Of a stretch of 64,000 bases of DNA, positions 1 through 9,972 are shown one piece after another. Position 1 is the first letter of the stretch. The number at the start of each line of letters is the position of its first letter. The DNA is from Chrysomallon squamiferum (lineage: Eukaryota > Mollusca > Gastropoda > Neomphalida > Peltospiridae). The DNA lies in assembly GCA_012295275.1 (NCBI GenBank), contig CM022675.1, positions 3,687,746-3,751,745 on the forward strand, written 5' to 3'. Both the position numbers and the translations under genes were made by a program. The notes under the pieces are model-generated. The model saw only the letters and a list, made by a program, of their open reading frames with translations, searched no databases and was not told the origin of the DNA.

Positions 1-1081
1 AAGGCCATGTAATAGTTAAAAGGCCTCTATGTATGTATGTATGTATGTATACAGATTAATATAAAAATCCTAGATACCTGCAATATAATCAAACTATTCC
101 AACAAGCCAGAAAAATCCAGATCAGAAATAAAATGCAGATGGTCCCTAAGATCAAAACATTTTACTCCTTTGACATTAAAAAACACATTAAAAAAAAAAA
201 TGGACAGTACTTTTTTCTGCTTGGACGTTTAACTATTTTTATGTGTTTTAGATAAATATGTTATCAATAAACTTTATAACAAGATAAAACAAATTACTTT
301 ACATTAAGCCTGGATATTATCCTGAAATAGTATTAATAATGGAATAATAATAATAAATAAAGCTGCAAAACAAACATACTTGCAGTCACTTTGTCTTTCG
401 TAAAAGACAGCAAAGTCAAAAATTCTCATGTTTATTTTTTTTTATTAGGTGAGCTTTTGAAAAACATAACATGAGAAATGGAATTCTTCACTTTTATCCA
501 TGACAGAGACATTCTGTATCACACACCTCAAAAATCAATTCACGGACACTGTAGAGCAACTGTACACTTTGATTTATGTTTGTACATTTCACTCTGTCTA
601 CAATGGCTGCTCAAAGAACAAGGTAAAAATGGTTGTCTTACAAGGTAAAATTATAATAGATGCACAGAGCTGAAAAGAAATACCTCAAGCAATCCTTAAT
701 AGAAAGGTGCCTGTCATATAGAGGTTGCCTTTATGGACAGGTTGCTGTTATATACAGATGGCCATAAAAAGCAGGCTTCATTTTATATGTTAAAAACACA
801 TATAAATACAGAATAACTATTTCTGAGTGAAAATTAGAAAGATCCTCGAAAACAAAAACAGTTATCAAATGTCACATACCTTTGGAAATGTATTTTTTAA
901 ATTTTTCTATTTTATTATTATTATTTTTTTTAAATTTGTGACTTGGACAATTGATTTAACAGTCGAAGTATTAAATTAAAAAAAAAAACTATTCAGAACA
1001 ACAGAGAGACAGATGCACAGACTCAGTTGTCAGTTTTGATGTGATGGTGGGTTAAAAAGATAAATTAGTCAGATTCTGTTT
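1..1081 (-). other. LZTFL1: LZTFL1 3' UTR and downstream sequence
   Basis: No coding exon is visible. The stretch follows the LZTFL1 stop and is AT-rich, with several AATAAA-type signals on the minus strand (TTTATT on plus, for example near 910). The poly(A) site cannot be fixed. A (GTAT)n run lies at 31-50. Confidence 0.5.
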
Positions 1082-1103
1082 TCAGTCATCAAGTGACTCG
1101 TAT
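1082..1103 (-). CDS. LZTFL1: LZTFL1 exon 10, last coding exon
   Basis: Acceptor TTTATTTTCAG; the short remainder encodes K-Y-E-S-L-D-D then TGA, parallel to the vertebrate ending QYEPED. Phase agrees with exon 9. Confidence 0.88.
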
Positions 1104-1866
1104 CTGAAAATAAATAAAACAAGTTATAAACAGTGTGTGTCTGTGTGTGTGTGTCTGTCTGTGTGTGCATGTGTTTGTGTGTGTGCATGTGTTTGTGTGT
1201 GTGCATGTGTTTTGTGTGTGCGCATGCATGTGTGTGTGTGTGTGTGTGTGTATGTGTGTTTGTGTTACAGTAAATGTTCTATGTAATAAATTATAGAAAA
1301 AGGGAGGTAATTCAAGAAACAGTACTGACAGATTTTATTTTTATTTTATTAATTTATTAAATGAAATAAATAACATTTCTCCATACAGAACACACACAAA
1401 TATGTGAAGAAAAAAAAAAGCCTGTCACAGATAAGATAGATAATAACTATTATTGTTACCTTATTTTCACATTTTTTATCATTTTTATTACTGTTATTAT
1501 TAATGAAAAACAGTAAGTTATAATCATTTATTTGGCTAGTTAAAAATGACAGGGATATGTTTTTACTTACTTAGCTAATCTCTTCCTCAGATCTTTGATT
1601 TGTTCATTTTTCTTCATAAGCATCTGTTTGAGGTTTTTAAATGGAGCTGTCTGACTCACTTTCTTTTCAAGTTCCTAAAAATATTACATAATAATGATGA
1701 TGATGATGATGATGATGATAATGATAATAATTATAATCATAATGATAAGAAGAAAAACCTATACTGTAAATATAAGAATAATCAAAATAAATAAATAAAT
1801 AAATAAACAGAATGAATAAATCAATGAAAGAATAAATAAATAAATGAATAGAAAAGTTAATAATTC

Positions 1867-1897
<31 letters not shown>

Positions 1898-1970
1898 GTT
1901 AATAAATCAGTTATGAAATAAAATAAATGACATTAAAATAATGAATAATGAAATAAATTAAAAATATATA

Positions 1971-2009
<39 letters not shown>

Positions 2010-5000
2010 ACACTTACTTTCTCGGCTAATTCTAACATTTCGCGAACTCTCAGGAGTTCGTGTTTAGCTCCAGCCAAGTTAGTCTCCATTGAGTCTGCTG
2101 AACTTTTACTCTTTAACTGTGACTAGAAAACAAAACAAAGAAAACATTAAAAATATTCTACATTCTGTAACATTTATATATTGTGGAGAAGTCATGTAAG
2201 TTGCAAAAGTCCTCTGCTAATACACATCTTCATACATATTACAGTCAAACATTATTTCATATATGAATCCAAATACACAAAGATATAAAATGAAAATATA
2301 CTGTTCACTATTTTGTCCATTCAGTTGTTTCATTTCTGATATTTAAAAATATTAATTTTTAATAAAATGTTCATTAGGGTACTAAATAAAATATGAAAAA
2401 AAAAGCTTTTAGAGAAAAAATAACTTTGCTGGAAAAAAGTAAAATTAAAAATGAAGAAAGCAGTTTACAAATAAAAGTTCTGTAAATTTACGTTTTTCAG
2501 TTCCGATTCAAGTTCAGCCATCTTCATACGAAGTTCTTCAGAATCTTCATTTGTGCTGATGTTCTGTTAACAAAATAACAAACAGTTTAATATTTACACA
2601 GACACACCCAGCCCAACCCCTCTCTCACACACACACACACCCATCCCCAGCCCTACCATGCACATATTAATAGTCAGTGGAACCTAACAGAACCTAACAG
2701 TCCTGGGACTGATGTTTACTTAGATAAGAAAGCGCACACACAGAATAGCCTCATAGTTGGAACTGGAAATTAGGTGTTCTAATATGATTTTAAATATCTG
2801 AGGTTGTGATACTGAAATAAAATTAAAATATAAAATCAAATGTACAGGATATATTAAGGAATTGTTTTTGTTATTTTTAAATATAAATAGTCATAAAATA
2901 TTACATTTGATCAAGATTTTTAAAATGTTTTATTTATCTTTTTTTGCATTATTTCAAGACAGAAATGAAATTCAAATATTACATGAAAACACCATGTGTG
3001 CAACTTTTTCAATAAATAATTTTAGAATGGAAATAATAATAAAATTGTATATATATCAGGGTTATTTTTGGTTCTTTTTTTTAAATATTTAAAACAGAAA
3101 TAGAAATACAATATCACACATAAATATAGCACAATGAGGAGTATTGCATTTTTAGATATTTTAGGATGAAACATAACTAAAATAATACATCTACAGTATT
3201 TTTACATCTAAGTAGATATAAACAAAAATATTATAGGATAAAAATAAATACTTTTTTTTTAAAATGTATTTTAGGATAGAGATGAAATTAAAATATCAAA
3301 CATATATAATACATTAAGGAATGTTTTTATTTTCTTTTAAGTATTTTATGATAAAAATTAAAATAATATACTACATATATACTGTACATTTAAAATTTAA
3401 AACATATATATATATTTTATAATGGAAATCAAAAAAAAAAAACACATTTACGGATAGAGATAAAATTAATATAAAACATATACAATACAATGAGGAATTT
3501 TGGGGCTTTTTAAAAATATTTTATGATAAAAATAAATTTAAAATATTACATGCATTCTAAACCTTAAGAATTAACAAAAAATCAATTAAAAAATAAAATA
3601 ACATGTACTGGAGTTTTTTTTCAAATATTTTAAGATAAAAAAATAAAATTAAAATGTTACATGTCGTCCTTTCAGCTCAGCCTGTGTTCTTTCCAAGTCT
3701 GCAGCAAGCATCACTTTTCTCTTCTGTTCATCAGTCATCTACAACACATAACAAATTTTTTTTTTTTTTCATTCAGCATGAAATACATTCATCAGCCATT
3801 TACAAAATGCATAATAAAACTTTTTTTTTGATCAAACAGTGTGAAATAAACATCTGCAAAACATGTTGAACTCTGATTACCATACAGTATGAAATACATT
3901 CATGATCACAGCAGTAAACAATAAAACACAAGTGAATTTATATCATCTTACTTTTCAGAAAATTTATATCTACACTTTGGGCCAGATTCTTTTTTCACAG
4001 CAACACAATAAATAACTAGTATCCACCCAGTTTTTGTCCATGCATATTCATTATTGTTCTTGTGACATACAAAATTATCAATAATATTTATTAAAAATAT
4101 TTTCATAACGGTGTAGTTTGTAACTTTACTGTAAGTTGGTGATATCAAGGCAATGGAAGTAAAATTACCAAATTTGTTTCTTTAAACCTTTTTTTTAAAT
4201 AAAAATCTGAAACTAACAGTAAGTGGACTTTGCTTAAAATGTTAACATTACAAGACAAATGGTCCATCGGAAGTATGCTAGAATTACTTTCACACACAAA
4301 ATCAGTCAACTCCATCTGTGTTTTATTTTTTTTGTGATACCTTTATTATTAAGAGGCTTAAATGTAAGTTAGTTCCTCTTTTGATGTCACATTTTATACA
4401 TAAATAAATTAATGTTGCTAAAACATGATTTACCTCAATATTCGTAACAGTCTTTTTTTCTTCTCTTTTTTTTTATCTGTTACATGAAAGGTTTTTGGTG
4501 AGGGGGCTACCAAGAGATTGTACTTTATGTAGGATTAATTATTAAAATCCATCAACAATAATTAGCTTTTTAATTAGTAGTGATGTTAAATAATCTTTAC
4601 CTGTGTTTCACATAATTTGATTTTCTCTTCAAGTCGAGCATTCTCTTCCATGAGTTCTTCTATTTTCTATAACAACAAAGATAATTACTTTATATATATA
4701 TAAAAATAAGAATTTAGAGTAAATTATTATTTAAATTTATAAAATATCAACAGTATTATAAAAGAGACTGGAATAAACCCAGTTTTTCATAAAGAACATT
4801 AAACAAAAAAATTAAAAATTAAAATAAATAAATACTGTAGCTACTAATAAATACATGTTCTATTTTTAGTCTATTTTGCATTTTCATAATTTGTTTGATG
4901 AAGAATGGATGAAGGCAGAATTTTTATTTAGTAAAATATGATCATGTTAATCAAATAGATTATAGTGATTAAATTACTTGGATATTTGGTTTTTCTGATA

Positions 5001-8000
5001 TTATAAAAAATTACCATGTGCAATAACGCAGTGCCACCTGTCTCGTTCAAGGGAGCTAACTTTGAAGGTGTAAATTCTGTCTCACGTTTAGCACCAGCGA
5101 ATTCTCTTTCTTCAAAATCTTTGATCTGCTCAAGCAAATCTCTGCAAGAAAACAATTAACAACAGTCTTCTCATTACAAAATTATCAATCTTGTAATTAC
5201 TAAATTAACTGTTTTGTAAACACATAATTATTTCAAACAGAAGAAAAGCAGACACAAGTGCCTTATTTAATAGAGAGGTTTAGCATAGATGTAATCCATT
5301 CACTTATCTGATTACATAGGACCTACGATATGGGTGATGTATGTAACTCACTTTCAGTTTAGCTTCTACATAAAGCACAAAGCTCTTATCGAAACAGGTC
5401 AAGGAAGGGAAGTAACTATAGCTCTAGACCTCATAAAAAGCTTTATTTGGATGTATGTGTATTTGGCTTGAACATGTATAAGATAGTCAATGTTTATGTT
5501 GCCCAAGAACCAAAATCAATCACAGATTTTCCATAGAAAGAAAAACACTGGCAAATTTTATTCAGACAAAATTTAAAAAAAAATTTCACTTGAAAGCTAT
5601 CCAATATTTCGTAGAGTCATTTTAGTTTGTTTTTTATTGCTGGTTTTTTAGAAAATTTTGTTAGATACCAATTATTCGTTATTTGCTTCTTTCACAAAAG
5701 TAATTGTACACATAGAACTATAGACTGCCCAATATTTTCATTTGCAAACCTGTACACATTTTGTCTATTTCTCAGCAAGACACAAAACAACATCTTAAGG
5801 CAATATAGGGTTCAACAATGTTAATTTACTTTTCAAGTATATATTAGTTTGAATTTAGCATCTGAAAACATTATCTTGTTCAGCTAGTGATACAGTGGTA
5901 GCAAGTCCAACCACAGCTTTTTTGACAATCATATTAGTTTTTTTTTTTAATGTTATTTTACAGACAGCTATCATGTCTTCAAAAGAAATATAAATAATAA
6001 ATTACATACACTTCCGAAAAGTATTTCAAACAGAATTTTGAAAGAAATTAAGAATATATATTACACTGTTATCAAAATATTTTCAGAACATTAATCATAA
6101 TTTTATTCACCAAAAATTATTTTAATCGTTATATTTTAAATGACAGTAACAAAAATTCAAATTTATTATAGTTTTTTTTATTGCAGTACCTATTTTCCAG
6201 TTCCAATCTAGTATAATAAACATGTTTTAAATAATCATAACAAAAAAATAAATAAAATAAGATATTTAATATAGTTTGTTACAAGACCACTATTTTTATA
6301 ATCACTGTTTTAATTAATAAAAATAATTCAAATTTAAAACATTTGACTATTACTGCACCTGTCTCCCTGTTCTATTTTTATAACTGTGTTTTAAGCAATA
6401 AAAAGAATTCAAACTCTTTTACCTATTTTCCAGTTCCGAAATGTCTGCCTGAAGTTTGAGATGCCATTTCTCAGCCTGTATGAACATCTGCCTCATCATG
6501 AGGATGTTTGTGTGCGCCGTGTTTATCAGTTCCGACTCCACCTCGCCTCGCACCACCGCCAGCAGCCCGTCCAGAATATCTATCAGCTCATCTACAGTGT
6601 ACGTCTCATCCGTCAGTCTGAAACAGCAGTAAAATATCATTATCTGTAACGATTTTTAATTATTTTGGTCTGTATTATAAAATATAATTATTTTTATTAA
6701 AAGTTATATCTGAAACAGCAGTAAGAAATCATTATCTGTAACGATTTTTAACTATTTTAGTCTGTATTATAAAATATATTATTATTTTTATTAGAAGTAA
6801 TATCTGAAACAGCAGTAAAATATCATTATCTGTAACGATTTTTAACTATTTTAGTCTGTATTATAAAATATATTATTATTTTTATTAAAAGTAATATCTG
6901 AAACAGCAGTAAAATATCATTATCTGTAACGATTTTTAACTATTTTGGTCTGCATTATAAAATATTATTATTTTTATTAAAAATAATATCTGAAACAGCA
7001 GTAAAAAATCATTATCTGTAACGATTTTTAACTATTTTGATCTGCATTATAAAATATAATTATTTTTATTAAAAGTTATATCTGAAACAGCTGTAAAAAA
7101 TCATTATCTGTAACGATTTTTAACTATTTTGGTCTGCATTATAAAATATAATTATTTTTATTAAAAGTTATATCTGAAACAGCAGTAAAAAATCATTATC
7201 TGTAACGATTTTTAATTATTTTGGTCTGAATTATAAAATATAATTATTTTTATTAAAAGTTATATCTGAAACAGCAGTAAGAAATCATTATCTGTAACGA
7301 TTTTTAACTATTTTAGTCTGTATTATAAAATATATTAATATTTTATTAAAAGTAATATCTGGAAAGTAATAATAAAAAAACAAAAATTTAAAAACAAATT
7401 ATTTACCATTACTGCTAACACTTTTAATTTGTTATAAAATATATTAATATTTCTTAAAAATAACAATTTTAAGATAAAATTAGTTTTTCTTCTTAAAGTC
7501 TTTGATATGTATAAGAAAAGAAACTCCAGAATTTTTAATTATAACCTAGTTTATTTTCTTCAGAAACAACCTTAGAAAAAACTAGTAAATTTTAATAAAA
7601 TAAATAAATAAATGTAAAATCATAATAATAATTCACAAATTAATATAAATGGTACAAGAATACATTAAATGTTTTTAAAGACGTTAATTAATATTACTGA
7701 AAAAATCTGGGTTTTTTTCAAAAAAGGAAGTTACTAAAATATTTAACCATTATGATGGTATCCAAGAAAGAAAATGCACCATCAGCAAATCACACCAACT
7801 TAAAGCAAAATATATTTTCATTACAGACCCGCCCATAGATGAAAAAAAAAAAAAAAAAAGACATTTAATTACAATTTCATTATACTGGCTTAAACGTTGA
7901 ATAACCTAACATATTAATCACAAGAATTGATCCTGTAGTCTAATGCTCATTGATACGTCTACTTCTGAACTTGTTTTAATCTATGTTTAATCAGTACAAA

Positions 8001-9269
8001 CTGACCTGCTTTCTTTGAGATCTTCAAAACACATGTCAACTGCCCTGAGTCTTTGCACTCGCTGGTAGCGAGCAAATCTCATGTAGTTTATAACCTGCGT
8101 CTGGTGATGTTCACTCACACCCAGCTCAGTCGCCTGGAGTAATTTGTAACAGTATTACTATTAATAGTAGCAGTAACAGTAGTTGTAGCAGTAGTAGTAA
8201 CATTAGTAGCAGTAACAGTAGTTGTAGCAGTAGTAGTAACAGTAGTAGTAATAATAACTAATGATGATGGCAATAACAGTAATAGTAATAATAATAATGA
8301 GTTATCAGATTAATAATAAAAATGATGATGATGATGATGTTAATGATGAAATGATGAAATGATAAAAAATTCGCCAGATAATATTAAAAGATTTAATAAT
8401 TATGAAAAAAAAACCCACACCCTTTAAACAAATATTAATATTCTATGCTTGATAAATATAGACATTTCTGTTTATTTTTATGTTAATGATGAAATACAGT
8501 AAAATAACATTTATGATTAATAATAATTTCAATCATAATAACAGCAAGAACAATGTTCAGTAAAATGAAAACAAATAAAAATAAATAAATAAATAAAATA
8601 AAAATAATAAAAACCACTACTACTACTACCACCAGACTACTGCTACTAATAATAACAGCACTGAGTTCATCACAATGTAATATAAAATTTGTAAATAATA
8701 TTAATAAGATAAAAAGTATACTTCAGACATCAGTAACATGCATTAATAAACAAAAATAAAAAATTTAACATAGTTGTTTATTTTGTAGTGTTTACAGTTA
8801 AGAAAATATGTACCAATGCTTCTAATAAAAAATTCGCCAGATAATATTAAAAGATTTAATAATTATGAAAAAAAAAACCACACCCTTTAAACAAATATTA
8901 ATATTCTATGCTTGGTAAATATAGACATTTCTGTTTATTTTTATATTAATTTATTACACACCAATATTTTAACATCCTTATTTCATGGTTTATAACATTA
9001 CACATACATAATTATATTTCAGCAAATTTCAGTTGAAATAACCTGAAGTTAATCCACTGTATTAAAATTACATTATTAAACAATATTAATTACTCCATTC
9101 TTAAATAAATTAATTTCCACTGGAAATCCTAGTTAGATTATATATTAAGTGACAATAATATTTAACCTTAAATTATGTAAACCAATGTTTTCATTTTATA
9201 ATAGCAATTTGTTCAGACGAAAATTTATTTAAATATCCGTATCTGAGAAAGAAACTCGAATTTTACCAT
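1082..9269 (-). CDS. LZTFL1: LZTFL1 (leucine zipper transcription factor-like 1, BBS17), complete spliced CDS
   Basis: Ten coding exons on the minus strand join to exactly 300 codons including stop: 9269-9267, 8133-8006, 6617-6423, 5141-5015, 4666-4601, 3738-3661, 2563-2492, 2122-2018, 1674-1571, 1103-1082. All junctions are GT/AG and every phase agrees. The 299-residue product equals the usual vertebrate length. The N-terminal half contains ELGVSEHHQTQVINYMRFAR (about residues 4-23) and VESELINTAHTN, both close to vertebrate LZTFL1. The C-terminal half (about residues 150-290) is a charged coiled coil ending KKNEQIKDLRKRLAKYESLDD. In vertebrates LZTFL1 is a cytoplasmic protein that binds the BBSome and restrains its entry into cilia, affecting Smoothened traffic; loss causes Bardet-Biedl syndrome 17. 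It faces EIF4B head-to-head. Intron 2 carries a tandem array of its own acceptor. Identification is firm; exon 1 (ATG only) is the weakest part. Confidence 0.95.
1132..1266. repeat. (TG)n microsatellite, interrupted
   Basis: About 135 bp of TG dinucleotides with CA/CT interruptions in the LZTFL1 last intron. Confidence 0.95.
1571..1674 (-). CDS. LZTFL1: LZTFL1 exon 9
   Basis: Acceptor ATTTTTAG, donor GCTAA/GTAAGT. It encodes ELEKKVSQTAPFKNLKQ and KKNEQIKDLRKRLA, nearly identical to the vertebrate C-terminus. Confidence 0.95.
1789..2010. repeat. (TAAA)n-rich repeat with a poly(A) run
   Basis: Degenerate AAAT/TAAA tetranucleotides containing a poly(A) run at about 1868-1892, ending just before the exon 8 donor. 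Confidence 0.9.
2018..2122 (-). CDS. LZTFL1: LZTFL1 exon 8
   Basis: A 105-base phase-0 exon, acceptor TTTTCTAG, donor GAGAAA/GTAAGTG. It encodes METNLAGAKHELLRVREMLE, matching the family LATAKHDLLRVQEQL block. Confidence 0.93.
2492..2563 (-). CDS. LZTFL1: LZTFL1 exon 7
   Basis: A 72-base phase-0 exon, acceptor TTGTTAACAG, donor AAAAAC/GTAAAT. It encodes NISTNEDSEELRMKMAELES, coiled coil. Confidence 0.88.
2850..3660. repeat. Diverged tandem repeat filling LZTFL1 intron 6
   Basis: Several copies, period about 105-125 bp, share a core of the form ATTTTA(G/T)GATA..AAATTAAAATATTACAT. The copy nearest exon 6 contains the real donor (minus CAT/GTAAC); other copies have CATGTAATAT near 2900, 2982 and 3550. 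Confidence 0.75.
3661..3738 (-). CDS. LZTFL1: LZTFL1 exon 6
   Basis: A 78-base phase-0 exon, acceptor TGTTGTAG, donor CGACAT/GTAACA (a weak donor). It encodes TDEQKRKVMLAADLERTQAE, coiled coil. The downstream intron repeats variants of this donor. Confidence 0.88.
4601..4666 (-). CDS. LZTFL1: LZTFL1 exon 5
   Basis: A 66-base phase-0 exon between acceptor GTTGTTATAG and donor CACAG/GTAAAG. It encodes KIEELMEENARLEEKIKLCE, the start of the coiled coil. Confidence 0.9.
5015..5141 (-). CDS. LZTFL1: LZTFL1 exon 4
   Basis: The acceptor is TTTTCTTGCAG and the donor is CACATG/GTAAT. It encodes DLLEQIKDFEE and KLAPLNETGGTALLHM, matching the KLAPLNEGG block of vertebrate LZTFL1. Confidence 0.94.
6423..6617 (-). 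CDS. LZTFL1: LZTFL1 exon 3
   Basis: The acceptor is TTTACTGCTGTTTCAG and the donor is AAAATAG/GTAAAAG. It encodes the LTDETYTVDELIDILDG and VESELINTAHTN segments through SELEN, the best conserved part of the protein. Its acceptor is the one repeated seven more times upstream in intron 2. Confidence 0.96.
6618..7362 (-). repeat. Tandem array (about 92 bp x 8) containing the LZTFL1 exon 3 splice acceptor
   Basis: Copies of CTGAAACAGCAGTAA begin at 6618, 6710, 6804, 6898, 6991, 7082, 7174 and 7266, spacing 91-94 bp; the left-most is the real acceptor. Each minus-strand copy repeats ACTGCTGTTTCAG (one has a single change) and the pyrimidine tract before it. Units are near identical (a few substitutions and 1-3 base indels). 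Confidence 0.95.
8006..8133 (-). CDS. LZTFL1: LZTFL1 exon 2
   Basis: The acceptor is TTACTCCAG and the donor is AGCAG/GTCAG. It encodes residues 2-43 plus two bases, including GVSEHHQTQVINYMRFAR, the conserved N-terminal segment. Confidence 0.93.
8150..8345. repeat. Cryptic trinucleotide repeat (TAG/TAA/GAT)n
   Basis: AGTAGTAGTAACAGTAG-type runs passing into GATGAT, in LZTFL1 intron 1. Confidence 0.9.
8362..8945. repeat. Pair of direct repeats about 120 bp long
   Basis: 8362-8481 and 8825-8945 are nearly identical (both contain TTCGCCAGATAATATTAAAA and CACACCCTTTAAACAAATA), 463 bp apart within LZTFL1 intron 1. The segment between them is not repeated. Confidence 0.9.
9267..9269 (-). CDS. 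LZTFL1: LZTFL1 exon 1 coding part (start codon only)
   Basis: On the minus strand the sequence reads ATCATCATG followed directly by donor GTAAAA, so the coding part is just the ATG. Joining it to exon 2 (GCG ACT GAG) gives M-A-T-E-L-G, matching the family N-terminus, and makes the protein exactly 299 residues. An ETS-type site (ACCGGAAAT on plus, 9346-9354) lies about 80 bp upstream. Another upstream ATG spliced to exon 2 is possible. Confidence 0.6.
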
Positions 9270-9959
9270 GATGATCCTGGGTACTCTTAAGAAGTTGTGA
9301 AGACAAGAATTGAAAAATTATTTGTAGACGGATGCGATGTAAAACACCGGAAATGCTTTGATGTTAATACCGCAGCAAAATGAAATACAGACCATCATAT
9401 AAGGCATTAGTTCGTAACTGATTTAAATCCTGTATAATTATTACATCATCTTATTTGCAAATACCAAAACATTTCCTGAGGAAATTCGTAATATTTTCTC
9501 TAAATATCTTTGTTGGTACATATTAGGTGCATAAAGCTGCCTTTTAGATTAAAATGAACCACGTAGTGAGACATTCAACATTTCTTTCATTTTCTTTGTA
9601 TTAAAATTACACTTTTCTTACATTTTTGAAATTTATCAAAAATATTTTAGATCTATAGTTCCTAGATCTAACTGAAAGAAAATAATATAATAATTGATTA
9701 TTTGGTCTCCAAAGTGACCAAAGCGATACGGTTGAATAAATTTTTATTATTAGTGTAGTGTGTAGGTATGGCCTTAAAACCATTTTGGATTCATGACCCA
9801 ATTATGAAACTATAGATAATACAACTACAAATAAAAAATACACATACCAGTTGATAAAATAAATAAAATTACGAAAAAGATATTGCATATGTAATTACAA
9901 ACAAATATTTTAATTTAATTTCCCTGTTTCTGCCCATGTGACAAGACCGCTCATCCAAA
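9270..9959. promoter_or_regulatory. Shared head-to-head promoter interval of LZTFL1 and EIF4B
   Basis: Only 690 bp separate the two start codons. An ETS-type site ACCGGAAAT lies at 9346-9354 on the LZTFL1 side. A YY1-like CCAAAATGGCGACTG (9955-9969) overlaps the EIF4B start codon, and the same 11-mer ATCCAAAATGG occurs inverted at 9780-9790. No TATA box is obvious. TSS positions are inferred, not seen. Confidence 0.65.
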
Positions 9960-9972
9960 ATGGCGACTGGAG
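9960..9972 (+). CDS. EIF4B: EIF4B exon 1
   Basis: CCAAAATGGCGACTGGAG/GTGAGG: four codons (MATG) plus one base, with a YY1-type initiator overlapping the ATG. Joining to exon 2 (GT AAA AAG AAG) gives MATGGKKKQKMKGK, parallel to the vertebrate lysine-rich N-terminus. Confidence 0.88.
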
